Positions 8,098-16,679 of a stretch of DNA of 64,000 nt are shown here, piece after piece. This stretch comes from Aerococcus viridans. Its GTDB lineage: Bacteria; Bacillota; Bacilli; Lactobacillales; Aerococcaceae. The position numbers were made by a program, and so were the translations under genes. A model generated the notes under the pieces. That model searched no databases and was not told the DNA's origin. It saw only the letters and a list, made by a program, of their open reading frames with translations. Numbering within the stretch: the first letter of the stretch is position 1; every line of letters starts with the position of its first letter. The stretch is taken from positions 1 through 64,000 of the forward strand of contig NZ_NBTM02000001.1 in the NCBI RefSeq assembly GCF_002083135.2. Reading direction: 5' to 3'.

Positions 8098-9853
8098 TAG
8101 AAGCACCACCTTCGCTAATTTTTCTTTGTAATTGTTGTTGGTTATAAGTATGGGCATACCAACCGTCTTCAAGGACTAATTCGTTATGTTTACCGCGTTC
8201 AATAATCGTCCCTTTGTCCATGACAATGATCTCTTCTGCATGCATCACTGAAGATAGACGTTGAGCAGCAATAATCGTTGTTTTATTGGCACGTTCTTGC
8301 CGTAAATTGGTCAAGATATTTTCTTCTGTTTGCGCGTCTACCGCTGAAAGCGAGTCATCCATGATTAAGTATTCTGGGTCAACCGCTAAGGCACGAGCGA
8401 TAGCAATCCGTTGTTTTTGCCCTCCTGATAAAGACACCCCACGTTCCCCAACTTCCGTTTGGTAGCCTTCAGGGAATTTCATGATGTCTTCGTGGATATC
8501 CGCTACTTTGGCATAGTGAATGACTTCTTCTTCAGATAGGTTTGGATTCCCAAAACGAATGTTTTCTAAAATCGTATTTGAAAACAGGAAATTCGTTTGC
8601 GGTACATATCCGATTGCTGAAGATAGTGTATTTAGACTGAAATCTTTGATATCTTTGCCGTCATAGGTAATTTGACCTTCGTATTGGTCATAATCACGCA
8701 TCAACAACTTGAAGATTGTCGTTTTGCTAGACCCAGTACGACCAACTACACCAAGCATATTGCCCTCTTTCAGGTGAAAACGCGTATCCGATAATTTCGT
8801 CCGGCCATCATCTGGGTAGGCAAATTTCTGAACGTCAAAATGGATATCCCCTTGAATCGGCGTTGTAATAGCTTGATCAGCTTCAACGATAGCCGGCTGC
8901 TCGTTCAATAATTCAGACACCCGGTCCCACGATGCGTTACCACGCTCAAGCGTATTGACTAGGTGACCGACCGCAATTAAAGGCCAAGCCATCATAGACA
9001 AGTAAGAAATGTAGGCAATCAAGTCACCGACTGTTATCCGACCGTTTTGGATAAAGTAAGTCCCAAAGAAGATGGTCAATACATAAGTTAAACCAGTGAT
9101 AATCTCAATCATTGGCGTGTAAGCCGCATCTGCTTGGTAAACTTTACGGTTCATTTCGACAACCTGGTCTGTTTTTTCAACGAAGTCTTGGTAGTAGTCT
9201 TCTTCTTCACCGAACGTTTTGATGACTTTCATCCCAGAAACATTTTCTTGGACTTCGTCATTTAAACTTGAAAAAGCTTCAAGCGATTTACGGAACCGCT
9301 TGTTAATGATTCGACCTAGAACACGGGCCACCACAATTAGAAATGGGAATGGCAGAATAGTCACTAGGGTTAATTGCCAGTCGATTAAGACAAACATAGA
9401 GAACAAGGTCACGACTGAAATGGAGATAGAATCCGTTAAGGTCAGAATCCCCCCACCAGCAACAAAACGCAAGGCCGCTAAGTCATTTGTGGCATGGGCC
9501 ATCAAGTCACCCGTCCGATATTTATGGTAAAAGGTAGCGTCCATTTTTGTGAAATGACTAAACAAACGATTACGCATAATTGATTCTAGTAAAGTCGAAT
9601 TCCCAAAAATAATTGTCCGCCAACCGTAGCGAAGTACATACATAATAATAGCCAATAACAATATAAGGCCGGTTTGAGTGATTAATAATTGCCCAGTTAA
9701 AGAGCCTGCTGACAACTGGTCAACCATATTCCCTACAATTCTAGGGGTCATAGCTGATAGAATCGCACAGGTAACCAATGCCGTTATCCCAAAGGCATAG
9801 CTCTTCCACCGCAATTTAAAAAACCAACCCAATTTTTTAAAAATTGAAAACAT
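8084..9853 (-). CDS. Heterodimeric multidrug ABC exporter, degenerate-site subunit (LmrC/EfrC/YheI-like)
   Basis: A 589-residue half-transporter with an N-terminal membrane domain (about 15-310) and an ATPase domain. Its signature LSGGQ (475-479) is canonical. The residues that would build its own ATP site are not: Walker A reads GRTGSSKT (371-378, third glycine replaced by Ser), the Walker B end is MDD where Glu is usual (about 499-500), and the switch His is Gln (AAQRLSS, about 531). The Asp and Gln changes are known for the non-catalytic subunit of LmrCD/BmrCD-type pumps; the Walker A Ser looks like a further step. A ribosome site GGAAG precedes the start. The partner gene follows with overlap. 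Confidence 0.85.
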   Translation of the reverse strand: MFSIFKKLGWFFKLRWKSYAFGITALVTCAILSAMTPRIVGNMVDQLSAGSLTGQLLITQTGLILLLAIIMYVLRYGWRTIIFGNSTLLESIMRNRLFSHFTKMDATFYHKYRTGDLMAHATNDLAALRFVAGGGILTLTDSISISVVTLFSMFVLIDWQLTLVTILPFPFLIVVARVLGRIINKRFRKSLEAFSSLNDEVQENVSGMKVIKTFGEEEDYYQDFVEKTDQVVEMNRKVYQADAAYTPMIEIITGLTYVLTIFFGTYFIQNGRITVGDLIAYISYLSMMAWPLIAVGHLVNTLERGNASWDRVSELLNEQPAIVEADQAITTPIQGDIHFDVQKFAYPDDGRTKLSDTRFHLKEGNMLGVVGRTGSSKTTIFKLLMRDYDQYEGQITYDGKDIKDFSLNTLSSAIGYVPQTNFLFSNTILENIRFGNPNLSEEEVIHYAKVADIHEDIMKFPEGYQTEVGERGVSLSGGQKQRIAIARALAVDPEYLIMDDSLSAVDAQTEENILTNLRQERANKTTIIAAQRLSSVMHAEEIIVMDKGTIIERGKHNELVLEDGWYAHTYNQQQLQRKISEGGASNGEF

Positions 9854-9957
9854 TTCTTCCCTCCTAAATAAATTCTCACCTATTATCTAACAAATATTGA
9901 CCAATTGCGAAAATTAATACCCGCATATAGATAAAAAATTTGATTAGACAACGAAAC

Positions 9958-9989
9958 AGCCTCCGTATGCCTTATTAGCTACGGAGGCT
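9958..9989. terminator. Hairpin between yneF and the exporter operon
   Basis: AGCCTCCGTA and TACGGAGGCT form a perfect 10-bp stem with a 12-base loop. No strong T run follows on the minus strand (GTTTCGTTGT), so termination of yneF transcripts is likely but may be leaky. Confidence 0.55.
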
Positions 9990-10027
9990 ATTGTTGATAT
10001 TAAGCGCTTGGTGGCGCTTTAATCTCA

Positions 10028-10258
10028 TCATTTAGATTTTTTGTTCGATTTCTTCATAGATTGTGTGATTTGACGCACACGTTTTTCTGAAGGTTTTTGA
10101 CCCATTGACATCATCATTGAACGAATCATGTCATCAGAAATTGGTGGATTTTCTTCAAAATAGTTCACCATATATTTACGGGCGATAAAGAATCCCCCAA
10201 CAGCACCTAAAATAGCTGCGATAATTACGATTAAAATCCAAGCTCCTGTACTTAGCAT
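10028..10258 (-). CDS. yneF: YneF-family (UPF0154) small membrane protein
   Basis: A 76-residue protein with one N-terminal membrane helix (about 5-25), then [22 protein letters not shown]-type sequence and the conserved [17 protein letters not shown] block, closing in a Lys/Ser-rich tail. This order is typical of UPF0154/YneF proteins of Firmicutes, whose role is not known. It stands between the pseudouridine synthase gene and a hairpin. Confidence 0.85.
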   Translation of the reverse strand: MLSTGAWILIVIIAAILGAVGGFFIARKYMVNYFEENPPISDDMIRSMMMSMGQKPSEKRVRQITQSMKKSNKKSK

Positions 10259-10336
10259 AGTCTCTACACTCCTCTCATCTGTTTACAAGATAAAATTTTA
10301 CTAAAGTATTGCCCCTTTTGCAAAGCTTTTCATTAA

Positions 10337-11290
10337 CTATACACCCTTAAAAGTCAACTGGTGCAATACGTCCTGGAAATTATCAGGAATTGGCGCATCA
10401 AAGACCATATGTTCACCAGTTATCGGGTGGTCTAATTCTAAGCGGTGGGCATGTAATAATTGGCCGTTTTCACTGAAGAACCGCTCTTTATATTGCCTTG
10501 CATACAAAGGATCATCCACGATTGGATGGTTGATAAAATTAGCATGAACACGAATTTGGTGGGTTCTACCTGTTTCCAGTTGGAAGTTGACTAAGGTATA
10601 ACCAACGTACCGGTGTTTGACCGTAAAATGCGTAACTGCGTGACGACCAGCTTCGTTGGCTTCAAATTTCAACCGATCTTTTTCATGACGGCGGATTGGC
10701 GCATCAATGGTCCCGCCCGCTTCAAAAATTTCACCATATACTAAACCTGTATAAATTCGTGTCATTTGGTGGTTAGCCACTTGTTCAGTAAGATTTTCAA
10801 GGGCTGCTTGTGATTTAGCGACCACTAATAATCCGGTGGTGTCCTTGTCTAAACGGTGGACAATACCTGGTCTAAAAGACTCGCGACCAACCGCTAGTTG
10901 CGACCCATTTTCCTGTACATGGTATAACAAACCATTCACTAGGGTATTGGTTAGGTGGTTGACTGAAGGATGCACGACCAAATTGACTGGTTTAGTGACC
11001 ACCAAAATGTCATCATCTTCAAATACGATATCTAAAGCCATCTTTTCGGCTACTGGTTTAAATTCTTCCGCTTCTGCAGGGGTCGGTTTTTCAACTCCGA
11101 CTAAGTCTCCATTAACCAAGGCTTGTGAGGCTTTTGCCACCTTGCCATTTACTGTGACCAATTTGTCCTTGATCCATTTTTTGATTGTTGTCCGGCTTTC
11201 GTCTGTAAATTGGTTAGTCACGAATTGGTCTAAACGCAAGCCGTCTTCACCCGTATAAGTATAATTAAATACTGTCTTTTCTTCTGTCAA
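10337..11290 (-). CDS. RluD-family 23S rRNA pseudouridine synthase
   Basis: A 317-residue protein with an N-terminal S4 RNA-binding domain (LDQFVTNQF to AKASQALVNGD) and a RluA/RluD catalytic domain. The active-site block is RPGIVHRLDKDTTGLLVVAK, where the Asp of HRLDKDT is the catalytic residue; later LETGRTHQIRVH is also typical. It should isomerise uridines in rRNA, though the exact positions cannot be read from sequence. I favour the TTG at 11290, which has GAGGAG 7 bases upstream; a GTG at 11305 would also be in frame but lies beside the lspA stop without a ribosome site. It forms an operon with lspA upstream. Confidence 0.85.
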   Translation of the reverse strand: MTEEKTVFNYTYTGEDGLRLDQFVTNQFTDESRTTIKKWIKDKLVTVNGKVAKASQALVNGDLVGVEKPTPAEAEEFKPVAEKMALDIVFEDDDILVVTKPVNLVVHPSVNHLTNTLVNGLLYHVQENGSQLAVGRESFRPGIVHRLDKDTTGLLVVAKSQAALENLTEQVANHQMTRIYTGLVYGEIFEAGGTIDAPIRRHEKDRLKFEANEAGRHAVTHFTVKHRYVGYTLVNFQLETGRTHQIRVHANFINHPIVDDPLYARQYKERFFSENGQLLHAHRLELDHPITGEHMVFDAPIPDNFQDVLHQLTFKGV

Positions 11291-11301
11291 AATGACACTC
11301 C

Positions 11302-11775
11302 TCACTTGTTAGCGGTTCTTCTTTCCAACTGGTCTTCGGGGGTAGTGATCATGTAGACAATCATCATAATGACACCAATGGTTAAACAAACATCCGCTAT
11401 GTTAAATATTGGGAAATCCATAAATTCTAATCGAAACATGTCGATCACGTAGTTTAAATGCAGGCGGTCGATAAAGTTACCCAATGCTCCTGCAATCATA
11501 AAGGAAAGGCCTGTAGCCAGTAGCGGCGCGCCTTTAGCTTCCTTATGGAGCATATAGACGAGGACTGCCACAACAGCAACAGTAATGATATAAAATAGCC
11601 ACATTTGCCCTGAGAAAATTCCCCAAGCAGCTCCATCATTTTGGATATAAAAGAAGGAAAGAATGCCTGGTATGAAATCTTGTCCTTCATTGACAGCAAA
11701 ATTGGCCACTGTCCAATACTTCACGATTTGGTCAATACCAACTAAAATTACGATTAATAGATAATTCAGTAACAT
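11302..11775 (-). CDS. lspA: Lipoprotein signal peptidase (signal peptidase II)
   Basis: A 157-residue four-helix membrane protease that removes signal peptides from prolipoproteins. The two catalytic aspartates lie in the conserved blocks GNFIDRLHLNYVIDM and FNIADVCLTIG. The N-terminal helix starts MLLNYLLIVILVGIDQIVK. A strong AGGAGG precedes the ATG. The pseudouridine synthase gene follows almost directly, the usual lspA-rluD order in Firmicutes. Confidence 0.93.
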   Translation of the reverse strand: MLLNYLLIVILVGIDQIVKYWTVANFAVNEGQDFIPGILSFFYIQNDGAAWGIFSGQMWLFYIITVAVVAVLVYMLHKEAKGAPLLATGLSFMIAGALGNFIDRLHLNYVIDMFRLEFMDFPIFNIADVCLTIGVIMMIVYMITTPEDQLERRTANK

Positions 11776-11833
11776 AAATCCTCCTGAGCCACACGGCTGA
11801 TATTATTTAAATATATTATACCATTATTCTAGT

Positions 11834-12496
11834 TTATTTATTGGCTGATTTGGCTTGGCGAATCCCGTCTTTAGCTAATTGGTCAGCGTGCTCATTATAT
11901 TGGTTACCTGTGTGGGCTGCGACTTTCACAAAGCCGATAGCTAGGTTCTTGGCCTGTTCTTGCATATATTGCTGATATTCCTTGGTATAATTGTTTTTGG
12001 CCTGCCAAGATTTTAAGGCCCACTCAGCAATCCCCATATAATCATGGTAAATTACGACATTTTTAGCCCCTGATTTTTGCGCAATTTTAACCGCATGCAT
12101 CGCAGCGATAATTTCACCGGCTACATTCCGCATTTTAGCTAAACCTTCTGTGTTACGACCACCCTTGAAAGTTTTGACTGTATCCTGGTATAAGACTACA
12201 CCCCCGTAGCCAAAATAACCAGAATTTTTATCGAAAGAACCGTCTACATAAACGGACATGGTATCAGCATCAACCTGGCCGTTTTTACCGTCTTTTGTTA
12301 GCCAGCGGATTTCTTCCCCTTGACTCGTTTTAGACACCGGTCGTGCCCCATTACCCATAAAGGCTTCTGCCTCTTCTAGGCTAGTAAATGACTTATAGAC
12401 TGCACCCGAAAAGCCTTTAACTTGTTTCTGACAGTCAGGCCAGGTCTTGTAGATTCCTGGTGTTTTTCCTTTTTTCACTGCATAAAATTTTGCCAT
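11834..12496 (-). CDS. rnhA: Ribonuclease HI with N-terminal hybrid-binding domain
   Basis: A 220-residue enzyme that cuts RNA in RNA-DNA hybrids. Residues 1-50 (KFYAVKKGKTPGIYKTW) form a viroplasmin-like hybrid-binding domain as in eukaryotic-type RNase H1. The catalytic domain starts at about 80 with SVYVDGSF (first Asp), followed by GEIIAAMHA (Glu), YHDYMGI (Asp) and HADQLAK (last Asp). All four metal-binding carboxylates are present, so it should be active. It lies alone between lspA and a tRNA. Confidence 0.88.
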   Translation of the reverse strand: MAKFYAVKKGKTPGIYKTWPDCQKQVKGFSGAVYKSFTSLEEAEAFMGNGARPVSKTSQGEEIRWLTKDGKNGQVDADTMSVYVDGSFDKNSGYFGYGGVVLYQDTVKTFKGGRNTEGLAKMRNVAGEIIAAMHAVKIAQKSGAKNVVIYHDYMGIAEWALKSWQAKNNYTKEYQQYMQEQAKNLAIGFVKVAAHTGNQYNEHADQLAKDGIRQAKSANK

Positions 12497-12610
12497 GGTT
12501 ATTCAACCGCTCGCTTTCTATTCTTGTAGAATGGTGATATTACTATATCTATCTGAATGGATTATACTGATTCTCAGACTTACTTTCTCACTTTCTCTAA
12601 TAATTTTAGC

Positions 12611-12637
12611 AAAAAAAAGTGAGACCTAAGCCCCACT
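12611..12637 (-). terminator. Terminator after tRNA-Gly
   Basis: On the minus strand AGTGGGGC and GTCTCACT pair (with G-U pairs) around UUAG and are followed by eight T residues. It lies about 50 bases past the tRNA 3' end. Confidence 0.7.
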
Positions 12638-12686
12638 TCCCTTCACTGGCTTTTGAAATACCACCAGCGTTCATTGTTTTTTTATA

Positions 12687-12757
12687 AGCGGGTGACGAGA
12701 ATCGAACTCGCGACGATAGCTTGGAAGGCTATGGTTTTACCACTAAACTACACCCGC
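12687..12757 (-). tRNA. tRNA-Gly (anticodon TCC)
   Basis: A full cloverleaf is read on the minus strand: acceptor GCGGGTG/CACCCGC, D arm GTTT-AGTGGTA-AAAC, anticodon loop CTTCCAA with TCC, T arm GCGAG-TTCGATT-CTCGT and discriminator T. The CCA end is not encoded. Confidence 0.97.
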
Positions 12758-12779
12758 ATGCAAAACTAATACAAGAGAT

Positions 12780-12809
12780 AGTATACCACCTTCTGTATTA
12801 CTTTTGCAA
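12780..12809 (-). promoter_or_regulatory. Promoter of tRNA-Gly
   Basis: On the minus strand TTGCAA, an 18-base spacer and TATACT lie about 20-50 bases upstream of the tRNA 5' end. Confidence 0.7.
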
Positions 12810-12815
12810 GTGTTT

Positions 12816-15800
12816 TTAGACAAAAAAAGTTTTTAATGCATCTAAAGATATAATCATTTTCTGTGTAACCGGCCGTCCCCAAATGGTTTCAAGGGCTTGG
12901 GCATATAGATCCATTTGCCCTTGGTAACGGTCGATCAAGGTTTGTTCTTGCTGGCTTTCATTTAGATAAGCAATCCGGTCAGTCTTAAAGTCATACAGGA
13001 AGATTTCATCCTGTAACAAAATAAAACCATCAATTGTCCCGTGGACCAACAAGTCATCATCTGTTGCCATATCCGTAAAGATTTCTGATCCAGCAACCAT
13101 CAGAGAGAATGTTTCTTCTCTATATACGTGGTCAACTTGTTTCAAAATCAATTGCCCCACTGCCGTATCGAAGAAGGCTACTAGTTTATCCACTTGAATA
13201 TGGGGCCAAAGTTGTTGGCTTAAAACTCCTCTTTGGCATAGGTCATCAAAGAGGGCTTTAAAGGTCGCTTCACTTGGTTTAGCCCTTAAGTTCACCTTCT
13301 GCATTAACAAATGGGCCGCTGACCCAATAGCTGTTGGTGTGACAGCTTGTTCTCTGGCCAAGAAACTCGGTTGGTCATAGTCTTCTTCTATATAACGGAA
13401 GGTCTTAGTCAATTTATTTTGATTGTTAACTGACCAAGGTTGCAAGTCCTGGTCACTTGGATCTTGAAGCATCCGTTTCAATTCTGATACTGATTGGAAG
13501 GATGTTGTCTTGGTCGCCGATTGATAAGCATAATCGAAGTCGGCAGCTGGTAGCTGAATGACTTGTTTATTATCTTGATCATCGGTAGCCATTTTGTCAT
13601 CTGAAAATATGGCCGCTAAAAGTTCTGCTTGGTCAACTTGGTTGGATTCATCGACTTTCTGTACCCACTTACTACGGGCCGCAAGTGCATCTTCGCTAGA
13701 AACGACTGCAACCCGGAAATTGGTCTTGGTGTTGGCTAGATAGTCTGGAATATGGACTGAATGGTTGACCTCGTCAAAATCGTGGTGGCGCATCAGCGCT
13801 GGGCCAATCCAATCAAGTAGATTGTTGGCTTTAATCCGGCCTGAGGGCGATAGTTGCTCGTCTTTCATCAAAAGCCCTTGCCACTTGCCAATCGTGGTAT
13901 CGAAGTTTTTTACCATACCCACTAATACCAGTTGCTGTTCCGCTCGAGTTAAGGCCACGTATAATTTTCGCATTTCTTCAGCCAACATGTCTTTCTTCTC
14001 AAAACGTTTAGCCATCATTTCAAACATATTTGGATAGGTGATGTGGCGTGTTCTATCAGACAATTTCACCCCAATACCGATAGTGTCATTATAAATCACC
14101 GGATTCCTTAGGTCTTGAGTGTTAAAACGCTTGGAAATGTTATACACGTAAACGAGCGGAAACTCTAAACCTTTTGAATGATGAATAGTATAGACATGGA
14201 CCGCAGATCGCGCTTCGTCCCCGTGTTTGGGTGCTTGCAGGTCGTTGTCTTTCTCTTGAATTTTCTCAACAAAGCGGATAAATTGGAAAATCCCCTTAAA
14301 GGCTGATGCTTCATAGTCAGACGCCAATTTATAAAAACCATGCAAGTTATTTTGCCGGATCTCCCCATTTGGCATCCCACCAACATAATCAAGGAAGCCC
14401 GTATCTGTATAAATTTGCCAGATTAAAGTCGCCAACGGTTTGTCGCGGGCGATGTCTCGCCACGCTAAGTGCCAATCATTCAAAGTCCGCAATTTTTCAG
14501 CTACTCTTTCATCTTGCCCTTCATCCATTGCCATATAAGTTTTCATGGCGTCATAGTAGGTGGCCTGTTTGTTGGCAATCCGGATTTTCGCTAGGTCTTG
14601 TTCATTTAAGCCAATAATTGGTGACCGCAAAATAGCCGCCAGTGGGATATCTTGGTAAGGATTATTGATAAATTTTAAGACATTCAACATGACACGGATT
14701 TCTGTACGCTGGAAATAGTTCGCCGAATCATCCAACATCAAAGGAATTTTATATTGAGCAAAAACATCCTCTAATTCCGAATGGTGACGTCTAGTTGCTA
14801 CAAGAATTACTATGTCATTAAAGGTGATGGGCCTATCCACCTGTAGCTTTTTATCATAAATCATGTGCTGGTTGTTAACCTTGTCCAAAATGGATTGGGC
14901 AATCAATTCTGCTTGCATTTTCGTCCCATTTGAGACGTCGCCTTCTAGACCATCTAAACCTTCCTGGTCGTAATCGCTAGATTTACCGCCATCTTCCTCT
15001 TCGTAAAGGAGGATTTCAGTCTGCATTCGGTCGGTTTCTGGATAGGCGGTAAAGCCCAATTTAAGGGCTGCATCCTCATCATAAGCAATCTGCCCCACTT
15101 GTGGATCCATGACTTGGCGGAAGATAAAGTTGGTAAAATCAAGGACATCTGCTCTTGACCGGAAGTTTTCCGCTAAGACAATCCTTTGCCCTCCATTACC
15201 ATCCGCGAATTGGTTGAATTTATGGATAAATAAACCTGGTTCAGCAAAGCGGAAACGGTAAATCGACTGCTTCACATCCCCCACCATGAACATATTTGGA
15301 TGTTCCGGATTCCCTGATACAGCTTGTAGAATGGCTTCCTGTAAGGCGTTGACATCCTGATACTCATCCACCATGACTTCAGTGAACTTATCCCGATAGT
15401 AAGCCTTAGCCTCATTCATAGTATTGACGTTTCCACTCATACTTTCGCCGTCGCCAGCTTCTGTGTCCGCTAACTGCTTACTTAAAATTTGATAGGTGAA
15501 AAGTTCAATATCTGAGAAATCTAAGATTCTTTGGTCAAATTTATGGGCTGTCATTCGTTCAGTAAAGACCTTCTCCACATTTATAATAGCTTGCCCAAGT
15601 TTTTTAGCCTCTTGAATAAAGAGGCCTTGATATTGCTCGTCAAAAGTAAAGTAAGGCATGATATCCTTGTCGAATACGTCCTTAATTGTTTTATTGTGTC
15701 GTTTTCCTAACTGAGTTCGTAAATCAATTTGCGCGTCGTTACCATCTTCAAAGTCCTTCTTACTCATTGAAACTAAAGCTGGGAAAGATGTTGCAATAAT

Positions 15801-16679
15801 TTGTTGGTAAGCATCCTTATAAGAGGCCCTCACATTCGTCTTCAATTGGTCTAAGTAAGCTAACTTTTCTTTCATAGAAGTGGCCATTTTTTCAAAACCA
15901 ACCGCTTCAGCAACCGGCAGGTCTTCGATATACAAACGAATAGTATTTTCGAGGGCTTCAATTTCATCTATTAAAGTAGGGACCACATATTCTTGATAAA
16001 AAGCAGACTCACCATAGGGGGTATCCTCATCCGGATATTTGGCTACTAATCCATCTAACCAGTCGTTTGGATGGGTATGGACCCGAGACTTGTTGTATAG
16101 GTCAAAAATCAGCTGGTCAATTTTGTCATCTTTACGGTCGGAAGCAAAGTGTTTTGCCATACGTAAATAATCTGGATTGCCTTCTGCTAATAAGTCCTCT
16201 TTCAAGGCCTCCCAAACATTTTCAAAATGCATCATATTTTCAGTTTCATCGGTTAACAATCGGTAAACTGGGTCTAGATCAATCAAGAAATAATAACGTT
16301 GGATGACTTGCTTACAAAAGGCGTCAATGGTTGAAATATTGGCTTGCGGCAATTTGGCGATTTGTTGCAGATAATGTTGACGGCTGTCAGCGTCAGATTC
16401 TTCATTGATCATTTCTTGAAAGGCTACTTCCAACCGCTCTTTCATTTCACTAGCCGCTTTTTCGGTAAACGTTACAACCAGTAACTCATCCACCCCATAG
16501 CCGCGTCGTACCTTTTGCAAGATACGTTGGACAAGGACACTCGTTTTACCAGATCCAGCAGAGGCTGAAACGAGCAGGTTATCCCCTTCTAAATGAATCG
16601 CTGCCCATTGGTCGGCTGTATAACGGGCATTAGCTTCTGTTTGTAATGGAATAGTGGTTTGTTTCTGTCTATTCTTCAT
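12816..16679 (-). CDS. addA: AddA/RexA helicase-nuclease subunit
   Basis: A 1287-residue UvrD-like helicase with a C-terminal RecB-type nuclease; with AddB/RexB it processes double-strand breaks for RecA loading. Walker A is SASAGSGKTS (about 38-47), VVTFTEKAASEMKER is helicase motif Ia, VMVDEYQDVN is Walker B, LAENFRSRADV and KLYVALTRAEQQL are later helicase motifs. The nuclease motif FLYDFKTDRI is near the C terminus. The start overlaps the end of addB by 11 bases, so the pair is translationally coupled. Length is normal for the family. Confidence 0.95.
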   Translation of the reverse strand: MKNRQKQTTIPLQTEANARYTADQWAAIHLEGDNLLVSASAGSGKTSVLVQRILQKVRRGYGVDELLVVTFTEKAASEMKERLEVAFQEMINEESDADSRQHYLQQIAKLPQANISTIDAFCKQVIQRYYFLIDLDPVYRLLTDETENMMHFENVWEALKEDLLAEGNPDYLRMAKHFASDRKDDKIDQLIFDLYNKSRVHTHPNDWLDGLVAKYPDEDTPYGESAFYQEYVVPTLIDEIEALENTIRLYIEDLPVAEAVGFEKMATSMKEKLAYLDQLKTNVRASYKDAYQQIIATSFPALVSMSKKDFEDGNDAQIDLRTQLGKRHNKTIKDVFDKDIMPYFTFDEQYQGLFIQEAKKLGQAIINVEKVFTERMTAHKFDQRILDFSDIELFTYQILSKQLADTEAGDGESMSGNVNTMNEAKAYYRDKFTEVMVDEYQDVNALQEAILQAVSGNPEHPNMFMVGDVKQSIYRFRFAEPGLFIHKFNQFADGNGGQRIVLAENFRSRADVLDFTNFIFRQVMDPQVGQIAYDEDAALKLGFTAYPETDRMQTEILLYEEEDGGKSSDYDQEGLDGLEGDVSNGTKMQAELIAQSILDKVNNQHMIYDKKLQVDRPITFNDIVILVATRRHHSELEDVFAQYKIPLMLDDSANYFQRTEIRVMLNVLKFINNPYQDIPLAAILRSPIIGLNEQDLAKIRIANKQATYYDAMKTYMAMDEGQDERVAEKLRTLNDWHLAWRDIARDKPLATLIWQIYTDTGFLDYVGGMPNGEIRQNNLHGFYKLASDYEASAFKGIFQFIRFVEKIQEKDNDLQAPKHGDEARSAVHVYTIHHSKGLEFPLVYVYNISKRFNTQDLRNPVIYNDTIGIGVKLSDRTRHITYPNMFEMMAKRFEKKDMLAEEMRKLYVALTRAEQQLVLVGMVKNFDTTIGKWQGLLMKDEQLSPSGRIKANNLLDWIGPALMRHHDFDEVNHSVHIPDYLANTKTNFRVAVVSSEDALAARSKWVQKVDESNQVDQAELLAAIFSDDKMATDDQDNKQVIQLPAADFDYAYQSATKTTSFQSVSELKRMLQDPSDQDLQPWSVNNQNKLTKTFRYIEEDYDQPSFLAREQAVTPTAIGSAAHLLMQKVNLRAKPSEATFKALFDDLCQRGVLSQQLWPHIQVDKLVAFFDTAVGQLILKQVDHVYREETFSLMVAGSEIFTDMATDDDLLVHGTIDGFILLQDEIFLYDFKTDRIAYLNESQQEQTLIDRYQGQMDLYAQALETIWGRPVTQKMIISLDALKTFFV

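Noticed and set aside
10836-11258. 140-codon plus-strand frame opposite the pseudouridine synthase gene
   Set aside because: It lies wholly inside a well-supported gene on the other strand and has no recognisable motif.
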